From: Sphingomonadales bacterium
GTDB taxonomy: Bacteria; Pseudomonadota; Alphaproteobacteria; Sphingomonadales; Sphingomonadaceae
Length of the DNA: 10,928 nucleotides
NCBI GenBank assembly: GCA_017302775.1
Contig: JAFLDC010000053.1
Span: 1-10,928, forward strand
Direction of reading: 5' to 3'
A program made the translations under genes and the position numbers. The notes beneath the pieces were generated by a model. The model searched no databases. It was given only the letters and a program-made list of their open reading frames with translations, and was not told where the DNA came from. Positions 1 to 6,757 of this stretch are shown in pieces. Positions within the stretch are counted from its first letter, which is position 1. Every line of letters begins with the position of its first letter.

Positions 1-1
1 G

Positions 2-136
2 CAGCTGCATGATACGGTATACGATCAGAACATCGTCCTGGCGGGACTTTTCCGGATCAGACTGGAGGGCATGACCGGGGCGAACGAAACGTTCTTTCTC
101 GAAGAGATTCCCATATCACACGTCAGGATCCACTGA
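2..136 (+). CDS. 3' end of a possible rightward gene, unidentified
   Basis: One forward frame is open from the window edge to a TGA at 134-136 and gives 44 residues ending in LEEIPISHVRIH. About 70% of its codons end in G or C, which suits coding DNA in this GC-rich genome. The tail alternates hydrophobic and polar residues like beta strands, but I do not recognise the family. It would overlap the stop of the leftward J-domain gene by 14 bp, tail to tail. One reverse frame is also open here, but it begins right after a stop and has no ATG, GTG or TTG until near the window edge, so it is less convincing. The stretch could also be non-coding. The start of the gene lies outside the window. Confidence 0.4.
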   Translation, partial: QLHDTVYDQNIVLAGLFRIRLEGMTGANETFFLEEIPISHVRIH

Positions 137-707
137 ACAACGCGGCTTTGCGCAACAGCTGATAAGCTTCAACCACGGCCTGAAGCCGGGCTTCATGACT
201 GCGGTCCCCGCCGTTGCGATCGGGATGGTATTTGCGCACCAGTTGCGAATAACGGCTGCGCAGGTCGTGCCGCGTTGCCTCGATCGGCAACCCCAGCACG
301 TCAAGCGCGCGCCTTTCATCGGGCGTAACCGGGCGGCCATCGTCGCGCTGTGGGGGGCGATGGGCCTTGGCGCGGGCGCTGATCGCTTCGAGCGGATCGG
401 CGAAATCCGCCCAGCGCGGCGCAGCGTCTATTCCAGCCGTTGCGGAAAAGGCCCGGGTCTGCCGGTCCCAGCCGTGTACCGGATTCTGCGCAGCGACGAT
501 TTCCTCGGTCGTCATGCCTTCAAACCAATCATACCCGGCGTTGAATTCCCGGACGTGATCAAGACAGAACCAGCGGTAATCACCCGGCCCGTCAAAGCTT
601 GATCCGCGTGGCCCTGGCGCGCGAAATTCGCCCGCCTCGGCGCAGCCGGGCCGCTCGCACTGTTGGTTCCCATTTCCAACCCGGCCATGAAATCGATCAT
701 GTTTCAT
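123..707 (-). CDS. J-domain (DnaJ-like) protein with N-terminal cysteine motif
   Basis: This encodes a small co-chaperone-like protein of about 194 residues. A J domain lies at the C-terminus (roughly residues 134-187 from the ATG), with the HPD tripeptide that stimulates Hsp70 ATPase in the segment VRKYHPDRNGG. The N-terminal half has no glycine/phenylalanine region and no canonical DnaJ zinc repeats. It carries CERPGC and, about 26 residues later, WFCLDHV; the Cys and His could bind a metal, but this is inference. ATG at 707 was chosen; a GTG nine bases upstream (716) is also in frame and adds MKA. Neither has a strong ribosome-binding site, only a GAAAG before the ATG. The gene is divergent from bolA with only 38 bp between them. 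It is a J protein by motif; its Hsp70 partner and client cannot be read from the sequence. Confidence 0.9.
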   Translation of the reverse strand: MKHDRFHGRVGNGNQQCERPGCAEAGEFRAPGPRGSSFDGPGDYRWFCLDHVREFNAGYDWFEGMTTEEIVAAQNPVHGWDRQTRAFSATAGIDAAPRWADFADPLEAISARAKAHRPPQRDDGRPVTPDERRALDVLGLPIEATRHDLRSRYSQLVRKYHPDRNGGDRSHEARLQAVVEAYQLLRKAALFSGS

Positions 708-733
708 CGCTTTCACATGGCGATTGTTCGGTT

Positions 734-740
734 AGAAGGA
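734..740 (+). promoter_or_regulatory. Ribosome-binding site of bolA
   Basis: AGAAGGA lies 5 nt before the ATG at 746. It fixes the bolA start there and argues against a longer reading from a TTG at 599, which would lie inside the divergent J-domain gene. Confidence 0.75.
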
Positions 741-745
741 AACCC

Positions 746-1024
746 ATGACCACACCCCTATCGATCGAAATGGAAGCGTTGCTGACTGCCGCCTTCTCCC
801 CCACCCGCCTTGTCATAACCAACGACAGCGCGCGACATCACGGCCACGCCGGAGACGATGGGTCAGGCGAATCGCATTTCACCATAGAGTTGGAAAGCGC
901 GGCATTTGTGGGCATTTCCCGGTTGGAGCGCCAGCGCATGGTCAACCGTGCACTGGGGGACATTCCCGGCCAGCGGGTCCACGCACTGGCCATCAAAGCG
1001 CGGGTACCAGGAGAACCAGCATGA
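746..1024 (+). CDS. bolA: BolA-family protein
   Basis: This is a 92-residue protein with the class II KH-like fold typical of BolA. Recognisable parts are VITNDSARHHGH (residues 23-34), GESHFTIELES (41-51), RLERQRMVNRALGD (59-72) and VHALAIKARVP (78-88) with the conserved His79. BolA proteins act in stress and cell-shape control and, together with monothiol glutaredoxins, in handling Fe-S clusters. Which subgroup (BolA1 or BolA3 type) applies here is not certain. The start follows AGAAGGA. The gene is divergent from the J-domain gene and its stop overlaps the pirin start as ATGA, so the two are probably translationally coupled. Length is normal for the family. Confidence 0.93.
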   Translation: MTTPLSIEMEALLTAAFSPTRLVITNDSARHHGHAGDDGSGESHFTIELESAAFVGISRLERQRMVNRALGDIPGQRVHALAIKARVPGEPA

Positions 1025-1914
1025 CTATCGACGCAACGATCCTGCCGGTCACGCATGACCTGGGTGCGTTTCAGGTGCGGCGGGTGTTGCCCAGTCCGCA
1101 ACGCACGATGGTTGGGCCATTTGTTTTCGTCGACCAGTTCGGCCCTGCGATTCTGCCGCCGGGCGTGGCGATGGACGTACGGCCGCACCCCCATATCGGG
1201 ATCGCCACTGTCACCTGGTTGATGGAAGGAGCGATCGACCACCGCGATAGCCTGGGCACGTTCGCGACGATCCGGCCCGGCCAGGTCAACCTGATGACCG
1301 CCGGCAGCGGGATCGTTCATTCAGAACGCGGCTTGCCGAGTGAACGCGACCGGGAAAAGCCACTCTACGGAATGCAGACCTGGCTGGCGCTGCCGGACGG
1401 CAAGGAGGAGATTGCCCCGGCATTCGAAGCGGTAACCGACCTCCCGCTGGTCGAGGATTCCTGCGTCAGCGCCCGTGTGATAATGGGTAGTCTGTGGGGA
1501 GTGACCGCACCCACAATGCAGCACTCGCCTACGATCTACGCCGAAATTCTGCTCGCGCCCGGTGGTGCTATTCCACTCGATCCGGACGCAGATGAGCGCG
1601 CCGTCATGCTGATTGGCGGCGAAGCGAGCCTTGATGACCAAAAGCTCGGGCTCTACGAGCTGGCGGTACTGGCTCCCGGTCAGGCACTGCGGCTTGACAG
1701 CAGCGGCGGCGGACGCGTCATGCTGCTTGGCGGTGCTTCGCTTGGCAGCCCACGCCATGTGTGGTGGAATTTCGTTTCTTCGCGCCGCGAACGGATAAAT
1801 CAGGCCAAAGATGATTGGCGCACCGGTCGATTTGGCACGGTGCCGGGCGATGCGGAGGAATTCATACCGCTGCCACAAATTCCGCTGACCAACAGCGACA
1901 CCGGGAGAGAATGA
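1021..1914 (+). CDS. Pirin-family bicupin protein
   Basis: This 297-residue protein is of normal pirin length. The N-terminal cupin has the metal ligands expected in pirins: His56 and His58 in RPHPHIG, then His100 and Glu102 in GSGIVHSERG. This matches the two-His, His, Glu pattern of human pirin and E. coli YhhW. Also typical are GPFVFVDQFGP near residues 32-42 and YGMQTWLALP near 116-125. Some pirins show quercetin 2,3-dioxygenase activity in vitro and others act as redox sensors or protein partners; the true substrate here is unknown. The start is supported by AGGAGA 6 nt upstream and by the ATGA overlap with bolA. Its stop overlaps the next start. A cytosolic iron protein is likely. Confidence 0.93.
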   Translation: MTIDATILPVTHDLGAFQVRRVLPSPQRTMVGPFVFVDQFGPAILPPGVAMDVRPHPHIGIATVTWLMEGAIDHRDSLGTFATIRPGQVNLMTAGSGIVHSERGLPSERDREKPLYGMQTWLALPDGKEEIAPAFEAVTDLPLVEDSCVSARVIMGSLWGVTAPTMQHSPTIYAEILLAPGGAIPLDPDADERAVMLIGGEASLDDQKLGLYELAVLAPGQALRLDSSGGGRVMLLGGASLGSPRHVWWNFVSSRRERINQAKDDWRTGRFGTVPGDAEEFIPLPQIPLTNSDTGRE

Positions 1915-2726
1915 TGAGTTTTGCAGGACAGGCCGTCTGGATTACGGGCGCTTCATCCGGAATCGGCGCGGCAATGGCTCGGGCCCTGGCTCAACAGGGC
2001 TCCCGGCTGATCCTGTCGGGTCGCAATGTCGCCGCGCTTGAAGAAGTTGCGGCGGATTGTGCAGCAGCGCTGGTCCTGCCTTTTGAAAGCACCGATCACG
2101 ACGCGATCGTGCCTGCGGTGAACACGGCACTGGATTGGTCCGGCGGAATTGACCTGCTGGTCAATAATGCCGGAATCTCGCAGCGTTCCCTTGCCGTGGA
2201 TACCGCATTTGCAGTCTATGAGCGGATCATCGGCGTAGACCTCCTTGCACCGATTGCGCTGACTCAGGCGGTGTTGCCCCACATGATCGCACGTGGCAGC
2301 GGCAGGATTGCAATGATCAGTTCAATTGCCGGAAAAGTGGGCGTGCCGATGCGCACCGCCTATTGCGCGGCCAAGTTCGGCATCGCCGGTTACGCCGACG
2401 CCCTGCGTGCGGAAGTGGGTCATCTGGGATTGCAGGTCCACAACATCTACCCTGGATCGGTTCGAACCAACGTATCCCGCAATGCGCTCAATGCCGATGG
2501 ATCCGCGCGCGGCATGTCGGACAAGGCGATCGACAACGGGATCGATCCTGACGTTGCCGTCGCCCAGATGATTTCGGAAATGCTGGCGGGCGCGCGCGAA
2601 ATCATCATCGCCGAAGGGGCCGAGAAAATGATGGGCGAAACCAAACGAACACCGGACGCGCTGCTCGACCAGATCGGCGCCTTCATGGCGGCGGGCTATG
2701 CTGAACGGATGAAGACAGAGGGTTAA
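1914..2726 (+). CDS. Short-chain dehydrogenase/reductase (SDR), NAD(P)-dependent
   Basis: This is a classical SDR of about 270 residues with a Rossmann fold. The cofactor loop TGASSGIG is at residues 11-18, LLVNNAG at 81-87, and the catalytic Ser137, Tyr150 and Lys154 lie in MISSIAG and YCAAK; NIYPGSVRT follows. Arg37 after the second strand (LSGRN) suggests NADP(H), by analogy. The helix-4 position that often reads VN in the Asn-Ser-Tyr-Lys tetrad reads VD here (Asp109). The substrate cannot be told from sequence; related enzymes reduce ketones, sterols or fatty-acyl groups. The start is ATG 1914, 6 nt after GGGAG, sharing one base with the pirin stop; ATG 1911 is equally in frame and adds one Met. 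The gene ends 4 bp before the hydrolase. Confidence 0.92.
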   Translation: MSFAGQAVWITGASSGIGAAMARALAQQGSRLILSGRNVAALEEVAADCAAALVLPFESTDHDAIVPAVNTALDWSGGIDLLVNNAGISQRSLAVDTAFAVYERIIGVDLLAPIALTQAVLPHMIARGSGRIAMISSIAGKVGVPMRTAYCAAKFGIAGYADALRAEVGHLGLQVHNIYPGSVRTNVSRNALNADGSARGMSDKAIDNGIDPDVAVAQMISEMLAGAREIIIAEGAEKMMGETKRTPDALLDQIGAFMAAGYAERMKTEG

Positions 2727-2730
2727 AGCG

Positions 2731-3627
2731 ATGAAGCGCGCCAAACTGCCCAGCGGGATCGAGCTTGACTACATCGACGAAGGTCCGCGCGACGGTCCGC
2801 CCCTGATATTTCTGCACGGCTTTCCGGAAAGCCACCGCACCTGGCGGCACCAGATTGCGCATTTGCAGGGGCGCTTTCGTTGCATTGCTCCGGATCAGCG
2901 GGGCTATCGCGGCTCGTCAAAACCGCAGGATGTGGCCAGTTACAGCCCCGACAAACTGATCGGAGACATCTTTGAACTGGCGGATGTGCTCGATATCGAT
3001 CAGTTCACCATCATCGGCCACGATTGGGGCGGTGCGATCGCCTGGGGCGTCGCGTTGACCGGGCAGATGAATGGCCGTGTACCGCGCGCGGTGATTGCCA
3101 ATGCTCCGCATCCCGCAGGATTTGCTCGGCTGGTCTGGCTCAATCGGCACCAACGCGAATCGAGCCAATACATGCGCACCTTCCGGGATACGCAGAATGA
3201 CTCGCTGGTCCGCGACCATGGTTTGCTGGGCATGCTGATGAAGGCGTTCGATGGCAAGGTAATCACCACCGATGCGATGGAGGCTGAGGAACGCGCCAGG
3301 CTGTTGCAAGATTGGGAAAACCGCGATGCCGCCTTTGGCATGCTCAACTGGTATCGTGCCAGCCCGCTGTATGTTCCAAGCCTGGACGAGCCCTATGCTA
3401 TTCCGGCTGACCGCACTCCCCCGCCGATTCCCGCTCTTACCATCCCGACGCTGGTGATCTGGGCGATGGAGGATCTTGCCCTGCCGCCCGAGAACCTTGC
3501 CGGGCTTGAGCAATGGGTGGAAAATATGACCTTGGTAAAAGTGCCGCAATCCGGTCATTTCGTTCCATGGGAAGCGCCGCAAGCGGTCAACGCAGCACTG
3601 GATGATTTTCTTGCCCGCACAGCCTGA
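2731..3627 (+). CDS. Alpha/beta hydrolase, epoxide-hydrolase-like
   Basis: This 298-residue alpha/beta hydrolase has an oxyanion motif HGFPES (29-34) and a nucleophile elbow GHDWGG (96-101). An Asp (98) replaces the usual Ser, as in epoxide hydrolases and haloalkane dehalogenases. RGYRGSSKP (57-65) is typical of this branch. Asp248 (WAMEDLAL) and His276 (QSGHF) can complete the triad. Tyr147 (SQYMRTF) and Tyr208 (LNWYRA) sit in the lid where epoxide hydrolases carry two ring-opening tyrosines. This favours epoxide hydrolase over dehalogenase, whose halide-binding Trp next to the nucleophile is also present but not diagnostic. No signal peptide is seen, so it is cytosolic. AGAGGG lies 8 nt before the ATG. 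The natural substrate is unknown. Its 3' end overlaps the LtrA gene by 26 bp. Confidence 0.9.
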   Translation: MKRAKLPSGIELDYIDEGPRDGPPLIFLHGFPESHRTWRHQIAHLQGRFRCIAPDQRGYRGSSKPQDVASYSPDKLIGDIFELADVLDIDQFTIIGHDWGGAIAWGVALTGQMNGRVPRAVIANAPHPAGFARLVWLNRHQRESSQYMRTFRDTQNDSLVRDHGLLGMLMKAFDGKVITTDAMEAEERARLLQDWENRDAAFGMLNWYRASPLYVPSLDEPYAIPADRTPPPIPALTIPTLVIWAMEDLALPPENLAGLEQWVENMTLVKVPQSGHFVPWEAPQAVNAALDDFLARTA

Positions 3628-4957
3628 CCTCCGTCGTCCGAACATCGGCGCTGCCATTGCCGCTGCCGAAGCACGGCAGCGTCGCTCGTTGTTGCGCAAT
3701 CACCACGGCGGCCACGCCCCGGTCAATAATCTGGAATTGTTCTTCGACCTGGTATTCGTTTTTGCGATAACCCAGGTTTCGCATTTTCTGCTGGGTGAAT
3801 TAAGCTGGCTTGGCGCGCTCAAGACCGCAATCCTGTTCGCTGCGGTGTGGTGGGCGTGGATGTGGACGACCTGGGCCACCAACTGGCTTGAGCCCGACCG
3901 CGCGCCGGTGCGGCTAATGCTGGGGGCAGCAATGTTGCTCAGTCTGGTTATGTCTTCCGCGCTGCCACATGCATTTGACAAATATGGCCTGCAATTCACC
4001 TTGGCGTACTCTGCGCTGCAGATCGGCCGGTGCCTGTTCACCGCCTGGGCCATGGACCGCGATGAAGCCGGCAGCGGCCGCAACATGGTCCGGGGGGCCT
4101 TGTGGTTTACGGCCGCTGCACCGCTCTGGGCGGCAGGCGCGCTGAGCGACAGCCTGGATACCCGTATCGGGCTGTGGCTCGCCGCGCTGGCAATCGAGTA
4201 CACGGGTCCGATGGTATTCCTGTGGGTGCCTGGCCTGGGCCGATCGAGCATTGCCGATTGGCGCGTATCCGGATCACATATGGCAGAACGCTGCGGCCTG
4301 TTCATCATCATCGCCCTGGGGGAAGGCCTGATTTTGATCGGCTCGACCTACGCGGGGGCTGAGCGTCAGCCCGGCCTCAACCTGGCGCTGGTCAATGCCT
4401 TCGCCGGGTCGTTCGCGATGTGGTGGCTCTATTTCGAAATGGGCGCGCGGCGCGCGGCGCACCATATCGAAAATCACGCCTTGCCAGGCCTGATCGCGCG
4501 ACAGGCCTTCACCTATTGGCACATTCCGATCGTGGCGGGAATCGTGGTCCTGGCGGTGGGCGACGAATTGGTCATGGCGCATCCGATGGAGCCGTCGCAC
4601 AAGGATTTCGTGCTGGTCGTGCTGGTTGGTTCGCTGCTGTTTCTGGGCGGCCTTGGCGGCTTCAAACGGATATCGAGCGGAAACCCGTGGTTTCCTGCTT
4701 CACACCAATATGGCATGGTCGCCGCTGTTTTGATCGGGTTGTGGGGATGGTTCGCCCATCCAACCTCATTGATGCTGTTTTCAGTAACCAGCTTGCTGTT
4801 TGCCGTCATCGCGATTTGGGAGTGGGGCAGTTTCAACGGCGGTTGGCTGGAACGAATGGAAGCCCGCGGCTGGCGCCTTGGCGGCATTATCCGCAACCGG
4901 CTTGAACGTCGCCGCGCCCGGCGACTGGCCAAGGAATCTGCCAGAAAACAGCGCTAG
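3602..4957 (+). CDS. Low-temperature-requirement A (LtrA) family membrane protein
   Basis: This polytopic membrane protein of about 451 residues has the LtrA signature VNNLELFFDLVFVFAITQ (41-58), followed by SH. A second conserved block is AERCGLFIIIALGEGLILI (228-246). I count about 10-12 hydrophobic segments between residues 45 and 408, then a strongly basic cytoplasmic tail (about 422-451) rich in Arg. LtrA was named from a Listeria mutant unable to grow in the cold; its molecular activity is unknown. The chosen ATG (3602) lies inside the hydrolase gene and has no clear ribosome-binding site, so translation may depend on coupling; a TTG at 3611 is an alternative. It is the last gene of the rightward run, and its TAG stop interlocks with that of the DUF2332 gene. 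Unrelated to group II intron LtrA. Confidence 0.9.
   Translation: MIFLPAQPDLRRPNIGAAIAAAEARQRRSLLRNHHGGHAPVNNLELFFDLVFVFAITQVSHFLLGELSWLGALKTAILFAAVWWAWMWTTWATNWLEPDRAPVRLMLGAAMLLSLVMSSALPHAFDKYGLQFTLAYSALQIGRCLFTAWAMDRDEAGSGRNMVRGALWFTAAAPLWAAGALSDSLDTRIGLWLAALAIEYTGPMVFLWVPGLGRSSIADWRVSGSHMAERCGLFIIIALGEGLILIGSTYAGAERQPGLNLALVNAFAGSFAMWWLYFEMGARRAAHHIENHALPGLIARQAFTYWHIPIVAGIVVLAVGDELVMAHPMEPSHKDFVLVVLVGSLLFLGGLGGFKRISSGNPWFPASHQYGMVAAVLIGLWGWFAHPTSLMLFSVTSLLFAVIAIWEWGSFNGGWLERMEARGWRLGGIIRNRLERRRARRLAKESARKQR
4954..4957. other. Interlocked convergent stop codons (CTAG)
   Basis: The palindrome CTAG holds the TAG stop of the rightward LtrA gene (4955-4957) and the TAG stop of the leftward DUF2332 gene (4956-4954). 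The two genes therefore meet with no spacer, and no intrinsic terminator can lie between them. Any terminator must sit inside the opposing gene, or the transcripts overlap at their 3' ends. Confidence 0.9.
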
Positions 4958-6051
4958 GGCCGTGCGTCACCGGCGCTCCACGCGATCCAGGCGCCATGTG
5001 GATGCGCCGTGGTGACCAGACGCGGTTCAACGCCGCCCGGCCAATAGCGCACCTGCATCTCGTGGACATGCGTTACCCGGTTGGCCTCAAGCGATACCCA
5101 GGCCAGCGCGCGATCCGATGTCGCGCGGGCACCGGCAAGCTCCATGGCTGCTGTTACACGCGCCTGTTGCTCGGCAGGAACATACTGCCACACGATTGAG
5201 TGCATCAGCATGCGGGTCGTGCCGGCCGCCTGCGGTTTGGCCAGTTCCGCTTCGATGAAATCGGCCGCGTTCATCGGGACCAGATCGGGTGCCTTGCGCG
5301 ACGCTTCAGCGATTGCAACCTCCATGCGGGCAAACCGCTCGAGATGCTCGGGCCAGATATAGGCTTTCAGCCGCAGTGCCTGTGCCGGGTCGGCCAGGTC
5401 GACCGGGGCGACATCACAGCCCCTGGCGCTGGCGATCGCAATCGGATGACAAGGCGGCGCAGGGCCCCGCCATTCCGGCTTCAACTGCATCGCTCCCGGC
5501 ACCGGACCGACCGCGACGGTGCCAAGATCATAGTGATAGCGATCCAGCATCAGGTTGATACCAGCACTCGACCCTATTTCCAGGCAATCAAACCGTTGCG
5601 GCAATCGCTTGTCGGCGAGCCAGAGCATGGCTGCGATGAAGTTACTCGACCGGCCTGCTTCATTGGTTTGCGGTGGGCCATCAAGCCATGGCAGCAGCTG
5701 GTCCTCATGGGCGGCGATAGCAGCGCCGATCAGTCCAGTATCATCGACCCCCGGCAAGTTGCCATAGATCGGTGCCAGCGACGGTTCGATACCTTGCAAA
5801 TGCAACGCGTGAATACCGCCAGCAATCCGGAGTGGCAGTGCATCGGCGAGCGGCGCACCGCTCCAGTTGCGGATCCGGTCAAGCAGGGTACCTTCCTGCT
5901 CACCGGCGATCACATCCCGCAACGCTGCTACGATCCGCGCCGTCACCGGTGCATTTGCCGCGCTGCAATAAGCCACCTGATTATCAAACGCCGCTGCGAC
6001 CATGCCAGGCCCGGCAGCGTTGATATCGACGAACTGATAGTCCCGCTTCAC
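4954..6051 (-). CDS. DUF2332 family protein, methyltransferase-like motif
   Basis: This 365-residue protein fits DUF2332. Visible blocks are NQVAYCSAANAPVTARIVAA (24-43), CLEIGSSAGINLMLDRYHYD (156-175), YIWPEHLERFARMEVAI (231-247), MLMHSIVWQYVP (281-292) and HPHGAWIAW (350-358). The LEIGSSAGINL stretch resembles the glycine-rich SAM-binding motif of class I methyltransferases, so a methyltransferase fold is a reasonable guess, but no activity is established to my knowledge. The GTG start at 6051 was chosen because AAGGAGG stands 6 nt before it. An upstream ATG at 6258 in the same frame would place 158 bp inside hisG and is rejected. It is divergent from hisG and convergent with the LtrA gene. 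No signal peptide is evident. Confidence 0.85.
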   Translation of the reverse strand: MKRDYQFVDINAAGPGMVAAAFDNQVAYCSAANAPVTARIVAALRDVIAGEQEGTLLDRIRNWSGAPLADALPLRIAGGIHALHLQGIEPSLAPIYGNLPGVDDTGLIGAAIAAHEDQLLPWLDGPPQTNEAGRSSNFIAAMLWLADKRLPQRFDCLEIGSSAGINLMLDRYHYDLGTVAVGPVPGAMQLKPEWRGPAPPCHPIAIASARGCDVAPVDLADPAQALRLKAYIWPEHLERFARMEVAIAEASRKAPDLVPMNAADFIEAELAKPQAAGTTRMLMHSIVWQYVPAEQQARVTAAMELAGARATSDRALAWVSLEANRVTHVHEMQVRYWPGGVEPRLVTTAHPHGAWIAWSAGDARP

Positions 6052-6057
6052 CAGCAG

Positions 6058-6064
6058 CCTCCTT
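6058..6064 (-). promoter_or_regulatory. Strong ribosome-binding site for the DUF2332 gene
   Basis: Read on the minus strand, AAGGAGG stands 6 nt before GTG at 6051. It is the best Shine-Dalgarno match noticed in the window and decides the start codon. It lies in the 49 bp gap to hisG (6052-6100), which must also hold or border divergent promoters; no clear -35/-10 pair was recognised there. Confidence 0.8.
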
Positions 6065-6100
6065 GCCCTTTGCGCCCCTGCACCGTAAGGGCGGCGCGCT

Positions 6101-6757
6101 ATGCCAAACGCGCTGACCTTCGCCGTGCCCAAGGGCCGCATCCTGGATGAGGCACTGCCCCTGATGGCACGCGCCGGTGTGGTGCCCGAACCGGGCTTCC
6201 ACGACAAGAAGAACCGTGCGCTGTCCTTTGCCTGCGAAGGCAGTGACATGCGCATCATCCGGGTGCGGGCGTTCGATGTGGCGACATTCGTCGCGCATGG
6301 CGCGGCACAGGTCGGGATTGTCGGCTCGGACGTGGTGGAAGAATTTGCTTATCCGGACCTCTACGCCCCAGTCGATCTGGCGATCGGCCACTGCCGTCTG
6401 TGCGTTGCCGAACCGGCCGGTCAAGTAGCTCCGCCGGGTCACGTCAGTCACTTGCGCGTCGCCAGCAAATACCCGCACCTGACCCGCAAGCATTTTGAAC
6501 GGCAGGGTATCCAGGCCGAAGTCGTCAAACTGAACGGGGCGATGGAACTTGCTCCGGGGCTCGGTCTGGCCAGCCGTATCGTTGATCTGGTGTCCACCGG
6601 ACAGACGCTGATCGACAACGGGTTGGTGGAAGCCAGCCGTATTCTCGATGTTTCCGCCCGCCTTATCGTCAATCGCGCCGCGCTGAAGACCGATTACAGG
6701 ATTGCTGCTCTGGTCGAACGTTTCAGGGCGATCGCCGCCGAACAAAAGGCCGCATGA
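6101..6757 (+). CDS. hisG: ATP phosphoribosyltransferase, short form catalytic subunit
   Basis: This enzyme catalyses the first step of histidine synthesis, joining ATP and PRPP to give phosphoribosyl-ATP. The 218-residue protein has the N-terminal [12 protein letters not shown] (8-19), [10 protein letters not shown] (72-81) and the PRPP-binding stretch [20 protein letters not shown] (149-168) followed by TL. It stops after the catalytic domain, with no C-terminal ACT-like regulatory domain, so it belongs to the short form (HisGS), which is inactive without the regulatory subunit HisZ. No hisZ is in the window. The ATG is preceded by AAGG at a rather long distance, about 11 nt. The stop overlaps the hisD start as ATGA. 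The gene is divergent from DUF2332 and heads the his-nusB-thiL run. Confidence 0.96.
   Translation: MPNALTFAVPKGRILDEALPLMARAGVVPEPGFHDKKNRALSFACEGSDMRIIRVRAFDVATFVAHGAAQVGIVGSDVVEEFAYPDLYAPVDLAIGHCRLCVAEPAGQVAPPGHVSHLRVASKYPHLTRKHFERQGIQAEVVKLNGAMELAPGLGLASRIVDLVSTGQTLIDNGLVEASRILDVSARLIVNRAALKTDYRIAALVERFRAIAAEQKAA

Noticed and set aside
599..745. Upstream extension of bolA from a TTG at 599
   Set aside because: It would add 49 Arg-rich residues foreign to BolA and overlap the divergent J-domain gene; ATG 746 has AGAAGGA at the right distance.
1815..1913. Upstream extension of the SDR from 1815
   Set aside because: It lies within the pirin gene in another frame and precedes the normal SDR N-terminus; ATG 1914 (or 1911) follows GGGAG.
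2917..3699. A 260-codon open frame on the minus strand
   Set aside because: It covers the epoxide-hydrolase-like gene and the start of the LtrA gene in antisense, and its product has no recognisable motif.
4443..4459. GCGCGCGG repeats in the LtrA gene
   Set aside because: These are simple GC-rich codons for Gly-Ala-Arg-Arg-Ala-Ala within a coding region; there is no wider repeat structure.
6020..6100. TTGATA at 6020-6025 as a -35 element for hisG
   Set aside because: No acceptable -10 sequence follows at 16-18 nt; the sequence there is CCGCTT.
5200..6150. A 316-codon open frame on the plus strand
   Set aside because: It is the complement of the DUF2332 gene, is rich in Arg, His and Gln with no domain, and would run 50 bp into hisG in another frame.
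6052..6258. Upstream extension of the DUF2332 gene to 6258
   Set aside because: It would overlap hisG by 158 bp, its residues read as a mirror of hisG, and the strong AAGGAGG points to GTG 6051.
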